Source: JAJDFU01 sp964641965
GTDB taxonomy: Bacteria > Bacteroidota > Bacteroidia > Chitinophagales > Saprospiraceae
Length of the DNA stretch: 64,000 nt
NCBI GenBank assembly: GCA_964641965.1
Contig: CAZXLD010000001.1
Span: 1 to 64,000 of the forward strand
Reading direction: 5' to 3'
Below, in pieces: positions 44,172-52,789 of this stretch. Position 1 is the first letter of the stretch, and each line of letters begins with the position of its first letter. The translations under genes and the position numbers were made by a program. The notes beneath the pieces were generated by a model that made no database searches, had not been told where the DNA came from, and worked only from the letters and a program-made list of their open reading frames with translations.

Positions 44172-45764
44172 ATGGGTAAAGCCGATACCAATACATTCCA
44201 ATCCAGGCAAACATCCCGTTTGCTAAAAGGAGAACGGTTATGGTATTGGCTAAAACATTCTGTCCGTTCTAAAGGACGTCGTTTATCCGGCCATCGATAT
44301 ACATGGAATCCCAAGTTCGGGGAGGTCGCCGCCATTCCGAAAATGATAGGCTCCATTCCATACCCAATCAGTTATTTGGGAGGGAAAGGGTTTTGCTTCC
44401 AAAATCGGGAGTATCATTTTCCTGAATTTATCGACTGGAATTACTTGGGGCATGGAAAATGGTGGAATTACCAACTGAACGCTTTTGACTACTTAAACCA
44501 ACCTGGTCTTCCAGCGGATGTAGGCTTTAAGTTAATTGAACTTTTCCTCGATAATAGAGATAAGCGTGCCGCAGAAGAACCTTATCCTATGGCGCAGCGA
44601 CTATTTAACTGGATTAAGTTTATTGCCAGGGAAAAGCATACCAACTCCAAGATCGAAAGTGCTTTACACGCTCAGTTAGATATGCTCAATGATCAGTTGG
44701 AGTTACACCTCGATAGTCATCTAGTACTGGAAGAATCCTTGGCATTGGTACTCTGTTCATGGTATTTACGCAGGAAAGACATTTATGAAAAAGCTTTTAA
44801 AACTGCTTCTACTTGCCTCCAACAACAGATTTTAAAAGATGGCGGTCATTTTGAGCGCTCTCCCATGTATCACCAGTTGATCTTGTTTCGGTTACTGGAT
44901 TTGGTGAATGTTTTAATGCACAATCCTTGGCCTGATGCCGATCCCCTGAACTTTTTTGCTGGATATAGTAAGAAGATGCTTGGATGGCTTCAGCAGATGA
45001 CATTTGAAAACGGAAGTATTCCATTGTTCCAAGATTGTGCTAACGGATTAGCTCCAGCCAGTCTATCCCTCCTGTACTATGCCGGTAGGTTAGGAATCAT
45101 AGGTGATCAATTGTCCTTTGGGGAGTCGAATTATCGACGTTTCAATAGAAAGTCTTTTCAGATGGTGATTGATCTCGGCCCAATTGGTTCGAGGAATACA
45201 CCTAGGCACCAGCATTGCAATACTCTGGGAATTGTTCTTTTTGCGCATGATTTTCCATGTCTGGTTGATACTGGTACTTCCACTCTTGAAGATGAAGAAA
45301 TACGCCTGAAAGAACGTTCAACCAGTGCGCACAATACAGTTCAATATGGAGAGGAGGAACAATCAGAATTGAAAAACCCACTTCAAATGGGTAAGATGGC
45401 TCTTTCCAAAATATTAATCGATGAGCCCGATCGTCTTGAGGCTGAACATGACGGGTACAAACGAAAAGGTATCATTCACCGCCGGAGATTGGATGTGGGT
45501 AGTGACCAAATTCGAATCGTAGATTCCCTGATAGGAAAAACCAGTGCGCTTGGATTTGCACATTTTCATTTTGCACCTGGCATTCAACCACATTTACAGG
45601 GCGCTCAGGTAATCGCTGGTGATGTTACATTCCTGTTTAATGGACAAGAATCTTTAAGTATAAAATCGTACAACCATGCTGCTGAATTTAATCGAAGTAT
45701 GGAGGCGCAAAAGATAGTTGTCACCTTTAGAAAATCCATAGAAACGACTATCCACTTTAAATGA
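44172..45764 (+). CDS. Heparinase II/III-like polysaccharide lyase family protein
   Basis: A 530-residue protein: an alpha-helical toroid (residues about 60-330, with FNWIKFIAREKH and DGGHFERSPMYHQLILFRLL) followed by a beta-sandwich of the heparinase II/III-like type (RHQHCNTLGIVLFAHDFPCLVDTG). The H/Y residues in ERSPMYHQ and the later histidines fit the lyase active site. It has no signal peptide, so unlike dedicated degradative lyases it may stay in the cytoplasm. Similar genes occur in exopolysaccharide clusters, where their role (chain trimming or modification of uronic-acid units) is unclear. Confidence 0.82.
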   Translation: MGKADTNTFQSRQTSRLLKGERLWYWLKHSVRSKGRRLSGHRYTWNPKFGEVAAIPKMIGSIPYPISYLGGKGFCFQNREYHFPEFIDWNYLGHGKWWNYQLNAFDYLNQPGLPADVGFKLIELFLDNRDKRAAEEPYPMAQRLFNWIKFIAREKHTNSKIESALHAQLDMLNDQLELHLDSHLVLEESLALVLCSWYLRRKDIYEKAFKTASTCLQQQILKDGGHFERSPMYHQLILFRLLDLVNVLMHNPWPDADPLNFFAGYSKKMLGWLQQMTFENGSIPLFQDCANGLAPASLSLLYYAGRLGIIGDQLSFGESNYRRFNRKSFQMVIDLGPIGSRNTPRHQHCNTLGIVLFAHDFPCLVDTGTSTLEDEEIRLKERSTSAHNTVQYGEEEQSELKNPLQMGKMALSKILIDEPDRLEAEHDGYKRKGIIHRRRLDVGSDQIRIVDSLIGKTSALGFAHFHFAPGIQPHLQGAQVIAGDVTFLFNGQESLSIKSYNHAAEFNRSMEAQKIVVTFRKSIETTIHFK

Positions 45765-45945
45765 TTGTCAATTCTTTCTGTGTTGGATTTAGGCAGTTTC
45801 CATAGAGATGGAATCTATTAATTTTACCGCTTGTAAGGCTTGTCTTCAACACCTTAGACAAGTGTTTTGGGCATGAAAATCTAAAAGTTTTATTAGAAGA
45901 AAAAGATTACTAAAATCCATTGCCAAAAAATTAAAATGCAAAACG

Positions 45946-47238
45946 ATGTACCAAGAATTACTCGATAAGAAAAAGTCAGTCTCAGTAATTGGACTGGGAT
46001 ATGTTGGCTTGCCGTTGGCCCTAGAGTTAGCCAAATATTTTCATGTAGTCGGTCTGGATATTAATGAGCATCGGATCGAGCTAATGAAGAAGAGTATCGA
46101 TCCGTCCAATGAACTGGAGGCTTCTGATTTCGAGGGACGAGACATTGTATTTACTGCATCTCCTGAAGACCTGAAGAAGGCTCACTTTCATATTGTAGCA
46201 GTACCTACTCCTATTGATGAACACCAGGTGCCCAATTTGAATCCCATTTTCTCTGCCTCTAGGAGTATCGGCAAAAACCTGAAAAGAGGTGATTACGTCG
46301 TATATGAATCAACGGTTTATCCGGGTTGTACAGAGGAAGACTGTGTCCCAATCCTAGAAGAACTTTCCGGATTGAAAGTAGGACGTGATTTCAAGGTTGG
46401 TTATTCACCTGAGCGGATAAACCCCGGGGACAAAGAGCATACCATTGATAAGATCACAAAAGTGGTATCAGCATCCGATCAAGAATCGCTGGAGGTAGTT
46501 TCACAGGTATATGCACGGGTTACAAGCGGAGGTATTTTCAAAGCGTCCTCCATTCAAGTGGCAGAAGCAGCTAAAGTAATCGAGAATACTCAAAGAGACC
46601 TGAATATTTCGTTTATGAATGAGCTTGCCATCATTTTTGATAAAATGAACATTGATACCAGAGCTGTATTGGAAGCCGCAAGCACAAAATGGAACTTTCT
46701 ACGATTTTATCCCGGACTTGTTGGAGGGCATTGTATAGGAGTAGATCCTTATTATTTGATGCACAAAAGCAAAGAACTTGGATACCATCCTCAAGTTATT
46801 GTTAGTGGTCGTCGAATCAATGACAGTATGCCTGCTTTTATTGCTCAACGACTAACCCAGATATTAATCCAGCAAGGGAAAGCACCTCAAAACTCTAAGG
46901 TTTTGATCATGGGAATCACCTTTAAGGAGAATATTACCGATATCCGGAATTCAAAGGTAGCTGATGTGGTAAAAGAGTTGATGAAATATTCCATCAATGT
47001 GCATCTGACCGATCCATATGCTTCTCCTAATGAGGTAGCACGGGCCTATAATTTGACCATGGTTGAGCAGATTTCTGAGGATTATGACGCGGTGATTGTA
47101 GCTGTAGCGCACAAGGAATATGAAAACTTGGACAAAGCGTATTTTCTTTCTATCATGAAAGACAATCCAATTTTGATGGACTTGAAGGGGCTATATCAAA
47201 TGCCTTCTGATAATGGCTTGTGTTATTGGAGGTTGTAA
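45946..47238 (+). CDS. Nucleotide-sugar 6-dehydrogenase (WbpA/TviB-like)
   Basis: A 430-residue UDP-sugar dehydrogenase with NAD motif SVIGLGYVGLPLALELAK, catalytic cysteine in GGHCIGVDPYYL and C-terminal domain LIMGITFKENITDIRNSK. The sequence style (PTPIDEHQVPNLNPI) is that of the UDP-HexNAc dehydrogenases WbpA/WbpO/TviB, which oxidise C6 of UDP-GlcNAc to the uronic acid, more than of UDP-glucose dehydrogenase. It would supply the first step of the pathway in which the WbpE- and WbpD-like enzymes act. upxY follows after 39 bases. Confidence 0.88.
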   Translation: MYQELLDKKKSVSVIGLGYVGLPLALELAKYFHVVGLDINEHRIELMKKSIDPSNELEASDFEGRDIVFTASPEDLKKAHFHIVAVPTPIDEHQVPNLNPIFSASRSIGKNLKRGDYVVYESTVYPGCTEEDCVPILEELSGLKVGRDFKVGYSPERINPGDKEHTIDKITKVVSASDQESLEVVSQVYARVTSGGIFKASSIQVAEAAKVIENTQRDLNISFMNELAIIFDKMNIDTRAVLEAASTKWNFLRFYPGLVGGHCIGVDPYYLMHKSKELGYHPQVIVSGRRINDSMPAFIAQRLTQILIQQGKAPQNSKVLIMGITFKENITDIRNSKVADVVKELMKYSINVHLTDPYASPNEVARAYNLTMVEQISEDYDAVIVAVAHKEYENLDKAYFLSIMKDNPILMDLKGLYQMPSDNGLCYWRL

Positions 47239-47277
47239 GGAACAGATTAAATAGTAAGCCTTTTATTGCCCAAAATT

Positions 47278-47817
47278 ATGACCGACACCTCCGAAAACCA
47301 CCTCCACCTTACTGAGCAAAGATGGTTTGCCGTTTATACTAGGTTTAAGCGAGAAAAACAGGTAGAGCTTCGATTGCTGGAACAAGGAATTACTACTTAT
47401 CTCCCTTTGCAAGAGTTTACAAGAAGATATACTCGTAAAGTCCGGAAAGTCCAGATTCCTTTAATTAGTTGTTATCTGTTTGTCCGCATAACGAAGAAAG
47501 ATTACGTCCGGGTTTTGGAAGATCAAGATGTAGTTCATTTTGTCAATTTTGCCAAAAACCTAATCGCCATCCCCGAAGAAGAGATCAACATTCTCCGGAG
47601 GGTAGTTGGGGAAGGAATCGAACTGGAAACCGAACCGCTACAATTTACCAAGGGCGATACGGTGGAGATTGTGGCTGGCCAGCTGACTGGTATGAAGGGG
47701 AAATTGGTAGATCGGCAAAATGATAAAAATCTATTGATCGAGTTAGACCATATAGGGTATGCACTTCGCCTTCAAGTGCCTATTGAGTACTTAAGGCGAA
47801 GTGGACAACGAGTTTGA
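47278..47817 (+). CDS. UpxY-type NusG-like antitermination factor
   Basis: A 179-residue paralogue of NusG with the NGN domain (RWFAVYTRFKREKQVELRLL, near the start) and a C-terminal KOW domain (FTKGDTVEIVAGQLTGMKG). In Bacteroides, UpxY proteins let RNA polymerase read through leaders of capsule operons; RfaH does the same in enterics. Its place inside a polysaccharide locus fits that role. ATG 47278 is chosen; a TTG at 47266 would add four residues. In Bacteroides upxY opens its operon, but here several glycan genes precede it. Confidence 0.9.
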   Translation: MTDTSENHLHLTEQRWFAVYTRFKREKQVELRLLEQGITTYLPLQEFTRRYTRKVRKVQIPLISCYLFVRITKKDYVRVLEDQDVVHFVNFAKNLIAIPEEEINILRRVVGEGIELETEPLQFTKGDTVEIVAGQLTGMKGKLVDRQNDKNLLIELDHIGYALRLQVPIEYLRRSGQRV

Positions 47818-48194
47818 GCAAGATGAATTTGCCGGGTATCCGGAGTGCGTTTATTTTTAATTACCCTTTGGGCTATTCTCTTCCCTGGAAGTGTATAGTT
47901 ATTTAGCGACACATTACTGGCGAAGCCATATATTGTAAAACTAAGGGCTGGATTTCTGCGTTTCAGAGATTCATTTGCAAGAATGAGTTTGACGTTCCAA
48001 GCCACTGGCAGGTAAACGTTTTCGGCATGGTAAAATTTTATCCATACACCTCAAGGGTACCGGATGGTAGCGATTTAAGGCAAGTATGTGGTTATCAATG
48101 TCGTGTCTGGAGGATAAATAGAGTCCAGGAATTGGTGTTTTTTGAATTCTTATTTGATTGATGAGCAGGTTAAATACCTGAGGAACCGTGGGGC
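47818..48194 (+). other. 377-base gene-free region after upxY with an ops-like hexamer context
   Basis: No coding frame is seen. It holds CCGG-GTAT-CCGG (47832-47843), CAGGT-N5-ACCTG (48167-48181, just before the phosphatase gene) and GATGGTAGCGAT (48063-48074), which shares GGTAGCG with the enteric ops element bound by RfaH. The last may be chance. Confidence 0.3.
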
Positions 48195-48950
48195 ATGTTT
48201 AAGTTGAATGATATATACGACCGGTTTAAAGCTCCTAAGACAGATCTTAGGTTCCTAGGGTCTGATATGCATGCCCATTTCTTGCCTGGGATTGATGATG
48301 GGGCCCGGGGAATGCGTGATGCGATAAAGCTGCTGGAAGGTCTTCGACAAATGGGATACCGGCATTTGGTTGCTACACCGCACATAATGGCCGACATGTT
48401 CCCCAACACCCCCGAAATAATCAGGCAAAAGCTAAGGGAGGTACGTCAAGCTTCTTATGAGGCTGGGCTAGATCTTGTATTAGAAGCGGCTGCCGAATAT
48501 ATGGTGGATGATCAATTTGTAACCTGGGTAGAAAAAGGTCACGACTTCTTAACTCTTCCCGGGAAACATCTTCTTATTGAAACAGGATTTATTGCAGCCC
48601 ACCCGCTTTTTGAGCAAGTTGTATTCAAGCTGAGAACCCGCGGATATGTTCCCGTCTTAGCCCATCCTGAACGGTATCGGTATTGGTATGAAGAGGAACA
48701 TAAATTGGAACAATTCAAGGCTATGGGATGCCGAATGCAATTGAACCTATTGTCACTGGCCGGTTGGTATGGTACAGATGTTCAGCAACAAGCCCGAAAG
48801 TTGTTACAAAAAGGAATAATTGACCTTCTCGGAACCGATATCCATCACCCCAATCAACTACCTTCCCTATTACATCTGTCAGACTTACAGAAGCTAAGGC
48901 GTATTCACAAGAAGGAACCTTTTCTAAATGAAGGCTTTACACGAATGTAA
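48195..48950 (+). CDS. CpsB/YwqE-type PHP-fold tyrosine phosphatase
   Basis: A 251-residue PHP-domain protein with metal motif DMHAHFLPGIDDGARGM, then HLVATPHIMADMFPNT, LAHPERYRYWY and the closing LLGTDIHHPNQ. This order matches CpsB/CapC/YwqE manganese-dependent phosphatases, which dephosphorylate bacterial tyrosine kinases controlling capsule length. No BY-kinase (Wzc/CapB) is encoded in the window, so its partner must lie elsewhere or it acts on another substrate. Confidence 0.92.
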   Translation: MFKLNDIYDRFKAPKTDLRFLGSDMHAHFLPGIDDGARGMRDAIKLLEGLRQMGYRHLVATPHIMADMFPNTPEIIRQKLREVRQASYEAGLDLVLEAAAEYMVDDQFVTWVEKGHDFLTLPGKHLLIETGFIAAHPLFEQVVFKLRTRGYVPVLAHPERYRYWYEEEHKLEQFKAMGCRMQLNLLSLAGWYGTDVQQQARKLLQKGIIDLLGTDIHHPNQLPSLLHLSDLQKLRRIHKKEPFLNEGFTRM

Positions 48951-49285
48951 TTCAAGGTTTTCCCTGTCTTATAGTTCCATCAGAGTCTTTTCTATCCAAG
49001 CAACTGGGTCTCATCAATTTCAATTCCCACTTACATTATTTGTTAAGCAAGTACGCCAAAGGGTTTAAAGAATTTTTCGCCCGATAGCTTTTTTCCAACG
49101 ATAACGATTCCGTTTCTGCAAGAAATCAACGCTTTACCCAAGTTGATCCCGCCAAAATAATTACAGATGCATCCCTCCATACCCTACCTCTCTTTTACTT
49201 GCATATATTTATCGATCTAGATTAACATAGGATCAGGATTAGGCGAACTGGTGCGATAATCAAAATCTGCTAACAATCCCATTGA
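48951..49285 (+). other. 335-base gene-free region before the CBS-nucleotidyltransferase gene
   Basis: No protein-like frame and no perfect promoter box were found. The composition is A/T-rich. The downstream gene is open from 49286, after a TGA at 49283-49285, without a conventional start codon. Confidence 0.35.
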
Positions 49286-50380
49286 ATTATCAAAACACTA
49301 GCAAACCAAAAGATTCAGGCTGTAACTGTTTCTCAAGACTGTACAGTCTTGTTCGCATTGAAACGCATGGACGCCATTGGTAGAAAACTACTTGTGGTGG
49401 TGGATGCTCATGATGCCTATAAAGGTGTTGTCAGTATTGGAGACCTTCAACGGCATCTGATTCAAACCCAGGATTTCAGTACCCCTCTATTGGACATACT
49501 ACGCCCTGATCCTACTGTTTGCTATACATATGATAGTGCTGATGAGGTTAAGCGTAAAATGATTGCGCTTCGTACTGAATTTATGCCAATTCTGGATGAA
49601 AAATCCCAATTGGTAACAGTTGTCTTTTGGGATGAACTCCTGGAAGACAAGGCCTTCTTGTATAAGGAAGACCTGGATTTACCAGTGGTTGTCATGGCCG
49701 GTGGATTGGGTACCAGGCTAAGACCACTTACCTACGTATTGCCTAAAGCATTGGTGCCTGTCGGAGAAAAACCAATGCTTACCAAAATAATTGAAAACTT
49801 TAGACAAGCAGGTTGTTACCGGTTTTGGGTCTCTATCAATTACAAAGCAAACTCCATACGCAGCTATTACGAAGACCATCCAATAGCAGATTGTGAGCTC
49901 AATTTTGTGCAGGAGAATGAATTGAAAGGTACGGCGGGAAGCTTATCTCTTATGCGCGAGGATTTGAATAGTACCTTTTTTGTAAGCAATTGCGATATTC
50001 TGGTTGACCAAAATTTGAATGACCTATACCACTTTCATCAAAGGCATGGCAACCAACTAACGATCACGGCCACGATTAAGCATTTTGGTGTGCCATATGG
50101 CGTGCTCCAAGTGCAAGAAGATGGCAGAGTTACGGATGTAAAAGAGAAGCCGGAATATAATTTCTGGGTCAATACCGGTCTTTATGTGTTGGAGCCTGAA
50201 CTCCTAGAATTTGTACCCTCAGACGGTATTTTCAATATGACAGATCTAATTGCTCTATTGCTCAAAAGGGGATATAGGGTGGGAGCCTTTCCCATAAGCG
50301 AAAAATCCTGGATGGATGTAGGTGTCTGGAGTGAATACTTGACCACTCAAGTTCAATGGGACGGTAATGGGGTTCTATAA
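49286..50380 (+). CDS. CBS-domain nucleotidyltransferase (NDP-sugar pyrophosphorylase), candidate ATT start
   Basis: Two CBS repeats at the N-terminus (from about VTVSQDCTVLFALKRMD to DELLEDK) precede a nucleotidyltransferase domain with signature VVMAGGLGTRLRPLTYVLPK and sugar-binding VKEKPEYNFWVNTGLYVLEP. It would activate a sugar phosphate, perhaps mannose- or glucose-1-phosphate. The first ATG/TTG in frame (TTG 49349, ATG 49367) falls inside the first CBS motif; the frame reads on upstream to a TGA at 49283. The only start-like codons there are ATT (49286 or 49313) and ATC. From 49286 it has 364 residues. Function confident, start uncertain. Confidence 0.8.
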   Translation: MIKTLANQKIQAVTVSQDCTVLFALKRMDAIGRKLLVVVDAHDAYKGVVSIGDLQRHLIQTQDFSTPLLDILRPDPTVCYTYDSADEVKRKMIALRTEFMPILDEKSQLVTVVFWDELLEDKAFLYKEDLDLPVVVMAGGLGTRLRPLTYVLPKALVPVGEKPMLTKIIENFRQAGCYRFWVSINYKANSIRSYYEDHPIADCELNFVQENELKGTAGSLSLMREDLNSTFFVSNCDILVDQNLNDLYHFHQRHGNQLTITATIKHFGVPYGVLQVQEDGRVTDVKEKPEYNFWVNTGLYVLEPELLEFVPSDGIFNMTDLIALLLKRGYRVGAFPISEKSWMDVGVWSEYLTTQVQWDGNGVL

Positions 50381-50479
50381 AAGATTTCTTATCTATCTTC
50401 GTTTTTTACTACATCACAGGATTGATTTTCCTTGGTCAAGTCGTCTAAGCATAAGAGTCCAGATTCTGAATCTGAAGAA

Positions 50480-51316
50480 ATGAGGTGGGATATCATTATC
50501 ACCCCTCGAAAGTCATTTCTGGACCTGAATTTATTCGAAGTATGGCGATATCGCGATCTGATGTTGCTCTTTGTCCGAAGAGATTTTGTAAGGGTATACA
50601 AACAGACCATACTCGGTCCACTCTGGTTTTTTATTCAACCTTTGCTTACTTCGTTCATTTTTACATTGGTGTTTAATAAATATGCAGGGATTCCAACGGA
50701 TGGGGTACCGCCTGTCTTATTTTACCTGGCCGGAATCACGCCCTGGAATTACTTTGCGGAGTGCTTAAAAAAAACGTCCGTCACTTTCATTGAGCATAAA
50801 GAGTTATTTGGGAAAGTCTATTTTCCCCGAGTCATAGTGCCCATGTCTATAATTTTGACAAATCTGATCACTTTTAGCATTCAGTTTGGCTTATTTCTCT
50901 TGTTCTATGCTTATTTCAACATCGTGGGATTTTCGATTCGCCCCAATCTTTATATTCTTTTTTTTCCGTTGCTAATTCTCTTATTGGCAATGCTGGGAAT
51001 GGGATTTGGGTTATTCGTAACTTCCATGACAACGAGGTACCGGGATTTAAGGTTTCTGGTCCAGTTTGGCGTGCAATTGTTTATGTATGCTACACCTGTC
51101 ATTTATCCACTAAGCGAAGTGCCGGATAAATTTAAGTGGATTGCAAATATCAACCCAATGACCTCCATTATTGAAACCTTTAAACTTGGTTTTCTTGGAC
51201 AAGGAACCTTTTCTTGGTGGGCATTGGGTTGGGCCTGCTTTTTTTCTATGCTAATTCTATCGATTGGGGTATTGACTTTTAATCGAACCGAAAAGTTTTT
51301 TATGGACTCTATCTAA
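50480..51316 (+). CDS. Polysaccharide ABC exporter, permease (Wzm-like)
   Basis: About 278 residues with the ABC-2 exporter hallmark RRDFVRVYKQTILGPLWFF and six hydrophobic segments. It pairs with the ATPase 102 bases downstream to export a lipid-linked polysaccharide across the inner membrane. ATG 50480 gives MRWDIIITPRKS, matching homologue N-termini; a TTG at 50432 could add 16 residues. Confidence 0.93.
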   Translation: MRWDIIITPRKSFLDLNLFEVWRYRDLMLLFVRRDFVRVYKQTILGPLWFFIQPLLTSFIFTLVFNKYAGIPTDGVPPVLFYLAGITPWNYFAECLKKTSVTFIEHKELFGKVYFPRVIVPMSIILTNLITFSIQFGLFLLFYAYFNIVGFSIRPNLYILFFPLLILLLAMLGMGFGLFVTSMTTRYRDLRFLVQFGVQLFMYATPVIYPLSEVPDKFKWIANINPMTSIIETFKLGFLGQGTFSWWALGWACFFSMLILSIGVLTFNRTEKFFMDSI

Positions 51317-51418
51317 TACCATTTTAGACTTGTGTCAGTATTAAAAGCATTTCCTTGTTATGTCGTGGACAAATAATTCCATTTTACCTTTGATTGTTAA
51401 ACAACTAGGATAGAAGGC

Positions 51419-52699
51419 TTGAGCAGTTTCCCATTACTTAAGGTTGAGCATGTTTCTAAACTGTACCGGCTTGGTGAGTTTGGAACAGGCTCTTTAAGTA
51501 GAGACCTAAGCAGAAGGTGGGCCTTGATACAAGGAAAGGAAGATCCATATCTGGTTATTGGTGAATCAAACGATCGGGCAACCCAAGGGAAGTCAGAGTT
51601 CGTTTGGGCACTTAAGGATATCAACTTTGAACTAAATAAAGGGGAGGTATTAGGCATTATTGGAAAAAACGGAGCTGGAAAGAGTACACTACTCAAAATT
51701 TTATCACGGATCACTGGACCCACGGAAGGTAAAATAAAAATAAGGGGTACTATTTCCTCCTTATTGGAGGTAGGAACTGGAATGCATTCCGACCTTACAG
51801 GAAGGGAAAATATTTTTCTCAATGGTACGCTCTTGGGTATGACGAAGAGTGAAGTTGCCAGAAAAATGGATGAGATAGTAGAATTCGCAGGAATCAGGCG
51901 CTATTTGGATACACCAGTCAAACGATATAGCTCCGGGATGAAAGTTCGCCTTGGCTTCGCAGTAGCAGCCCATCTCGAGCCAGACATCATTGTCGTAGAT
52001 GAAGTGTTGGCAGTAGGTGATGCCGAGTTCCAAAAGAAGGCGGTCGGGAAAATGAAGGCAGTAAGTTCTGATGAAGGAAGAACTATCATTTTCGTGAGCC
52101 ACAATATGGCTTCCATTCGAGCCATCTGTCAAAGAGCAATTGTGATAGATAAGGGAGAAATCTCATTTAATGGGCCGGTAAATGAAGCGATAGCCCAATA
52201 TTTGGGAGCTGAAAAATTTGATTTTCAGCAGCTAGCGGAGCCAGAGTTTGAAGTGGATTATTTCCAGGTCAAATCATTTGAACTTCAGCATAATGGTAGG
52301 CCTTCAAGCGGGGTGGTTGAGTCTGGGGATTCGGTGGAACTTAAAATTCATTATGCTTATGAAGCGGGAGAGCACCGAAATTTGCAGGTCCAAATCCTGC
52401 TTGAAACCGATCAAGTAGGCCTCGTGTCCATACTGAATAACGACGAAGCAGGACTTTTTTTGCAAAATCTTCCAGAGAGAGGTATTATCAACTGTCAACT
52501 CGAAAGATTACCATTTAGAGAAGGCAGGTTCGTTTTTAGCATTATCATCAAGAATCAAGTGGGTAAGATATATGAAAATCTGCATGCCTTTTCCATTCAA
52601 CTTATAGAAGGGGACTATTTCAGAACAGGGAAAGTACCAAGGGTGAAATCTTTTGTTCATTTGGACCAGAAGTGGTCTTTGGAAGCGGAAAGTAGTTGA
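51419..52699 (+). CDS. Polysaccharide ABC exporter, ATPase with C-terminal glycan-binding domain (Wzt-like)
   Basis: A 426-residue ATPase. Walker A is GIIGKNGAGKSTLLKIL, the signature is RYSSGMKVRLGFA and Walker B is PDIIVVDEVLAVGD. A beta-rich domain (about residues 270-420) resembles Wzt C-terminal domains that recognise the modified non-reducing end of the polysaccharide before export. Translation appears to start at TTG 51419 (MSSFPLLKVEHVSKLY); no ATG fits. Its presence points to an ABC-dependent, not Wzx/Wzy-dependent, pathway. Confidence 0.93.
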   Translation: MSSFPLLKVEHVSKLYRLGEFGTGSLSRDLSRRWALIQGKEDPYLVIGESNDRATQGKSEFVWALKDINFELNKGEVLGIIGKNGAGKSTLLKILSRITGPTEGKIKIRGTISSLLEVGTGMHSDLTGRENIFLNGTLLGMTKSEVARKMDEIVEFAGIRRYLDTPVKRYSSGMKVRLGFAVAAHLEPDIIVVDEVLAVGDAEFQKKAVGKMKAVSSDEGRTIIFVSHNMASIRAICQRAIVIDKGEISFNGPVNEAIAQYLGAEKFDFQQLAEPEFEVDYFQVKSFELQHNGRPSSGVVESGDSVELKIHYAYEAGEHRNLQVQILLETDQVGLVSILNNDEAGLFLQNLPERGIINCQLERLPFREGRFVFSIIIKNQVGKIYENLHAFSIQLIEGDYFRTGKVPRVKSFVHLDQKWSLEAESS

Positions 52700-52789
52700 G
52701 TAGATAGCCAGCATATAAGAAATAAAAAGAATTGAATACCAATAACTTGCAAAAATAGATATCAATCATCTTACGAAAAAACTGCTCTC

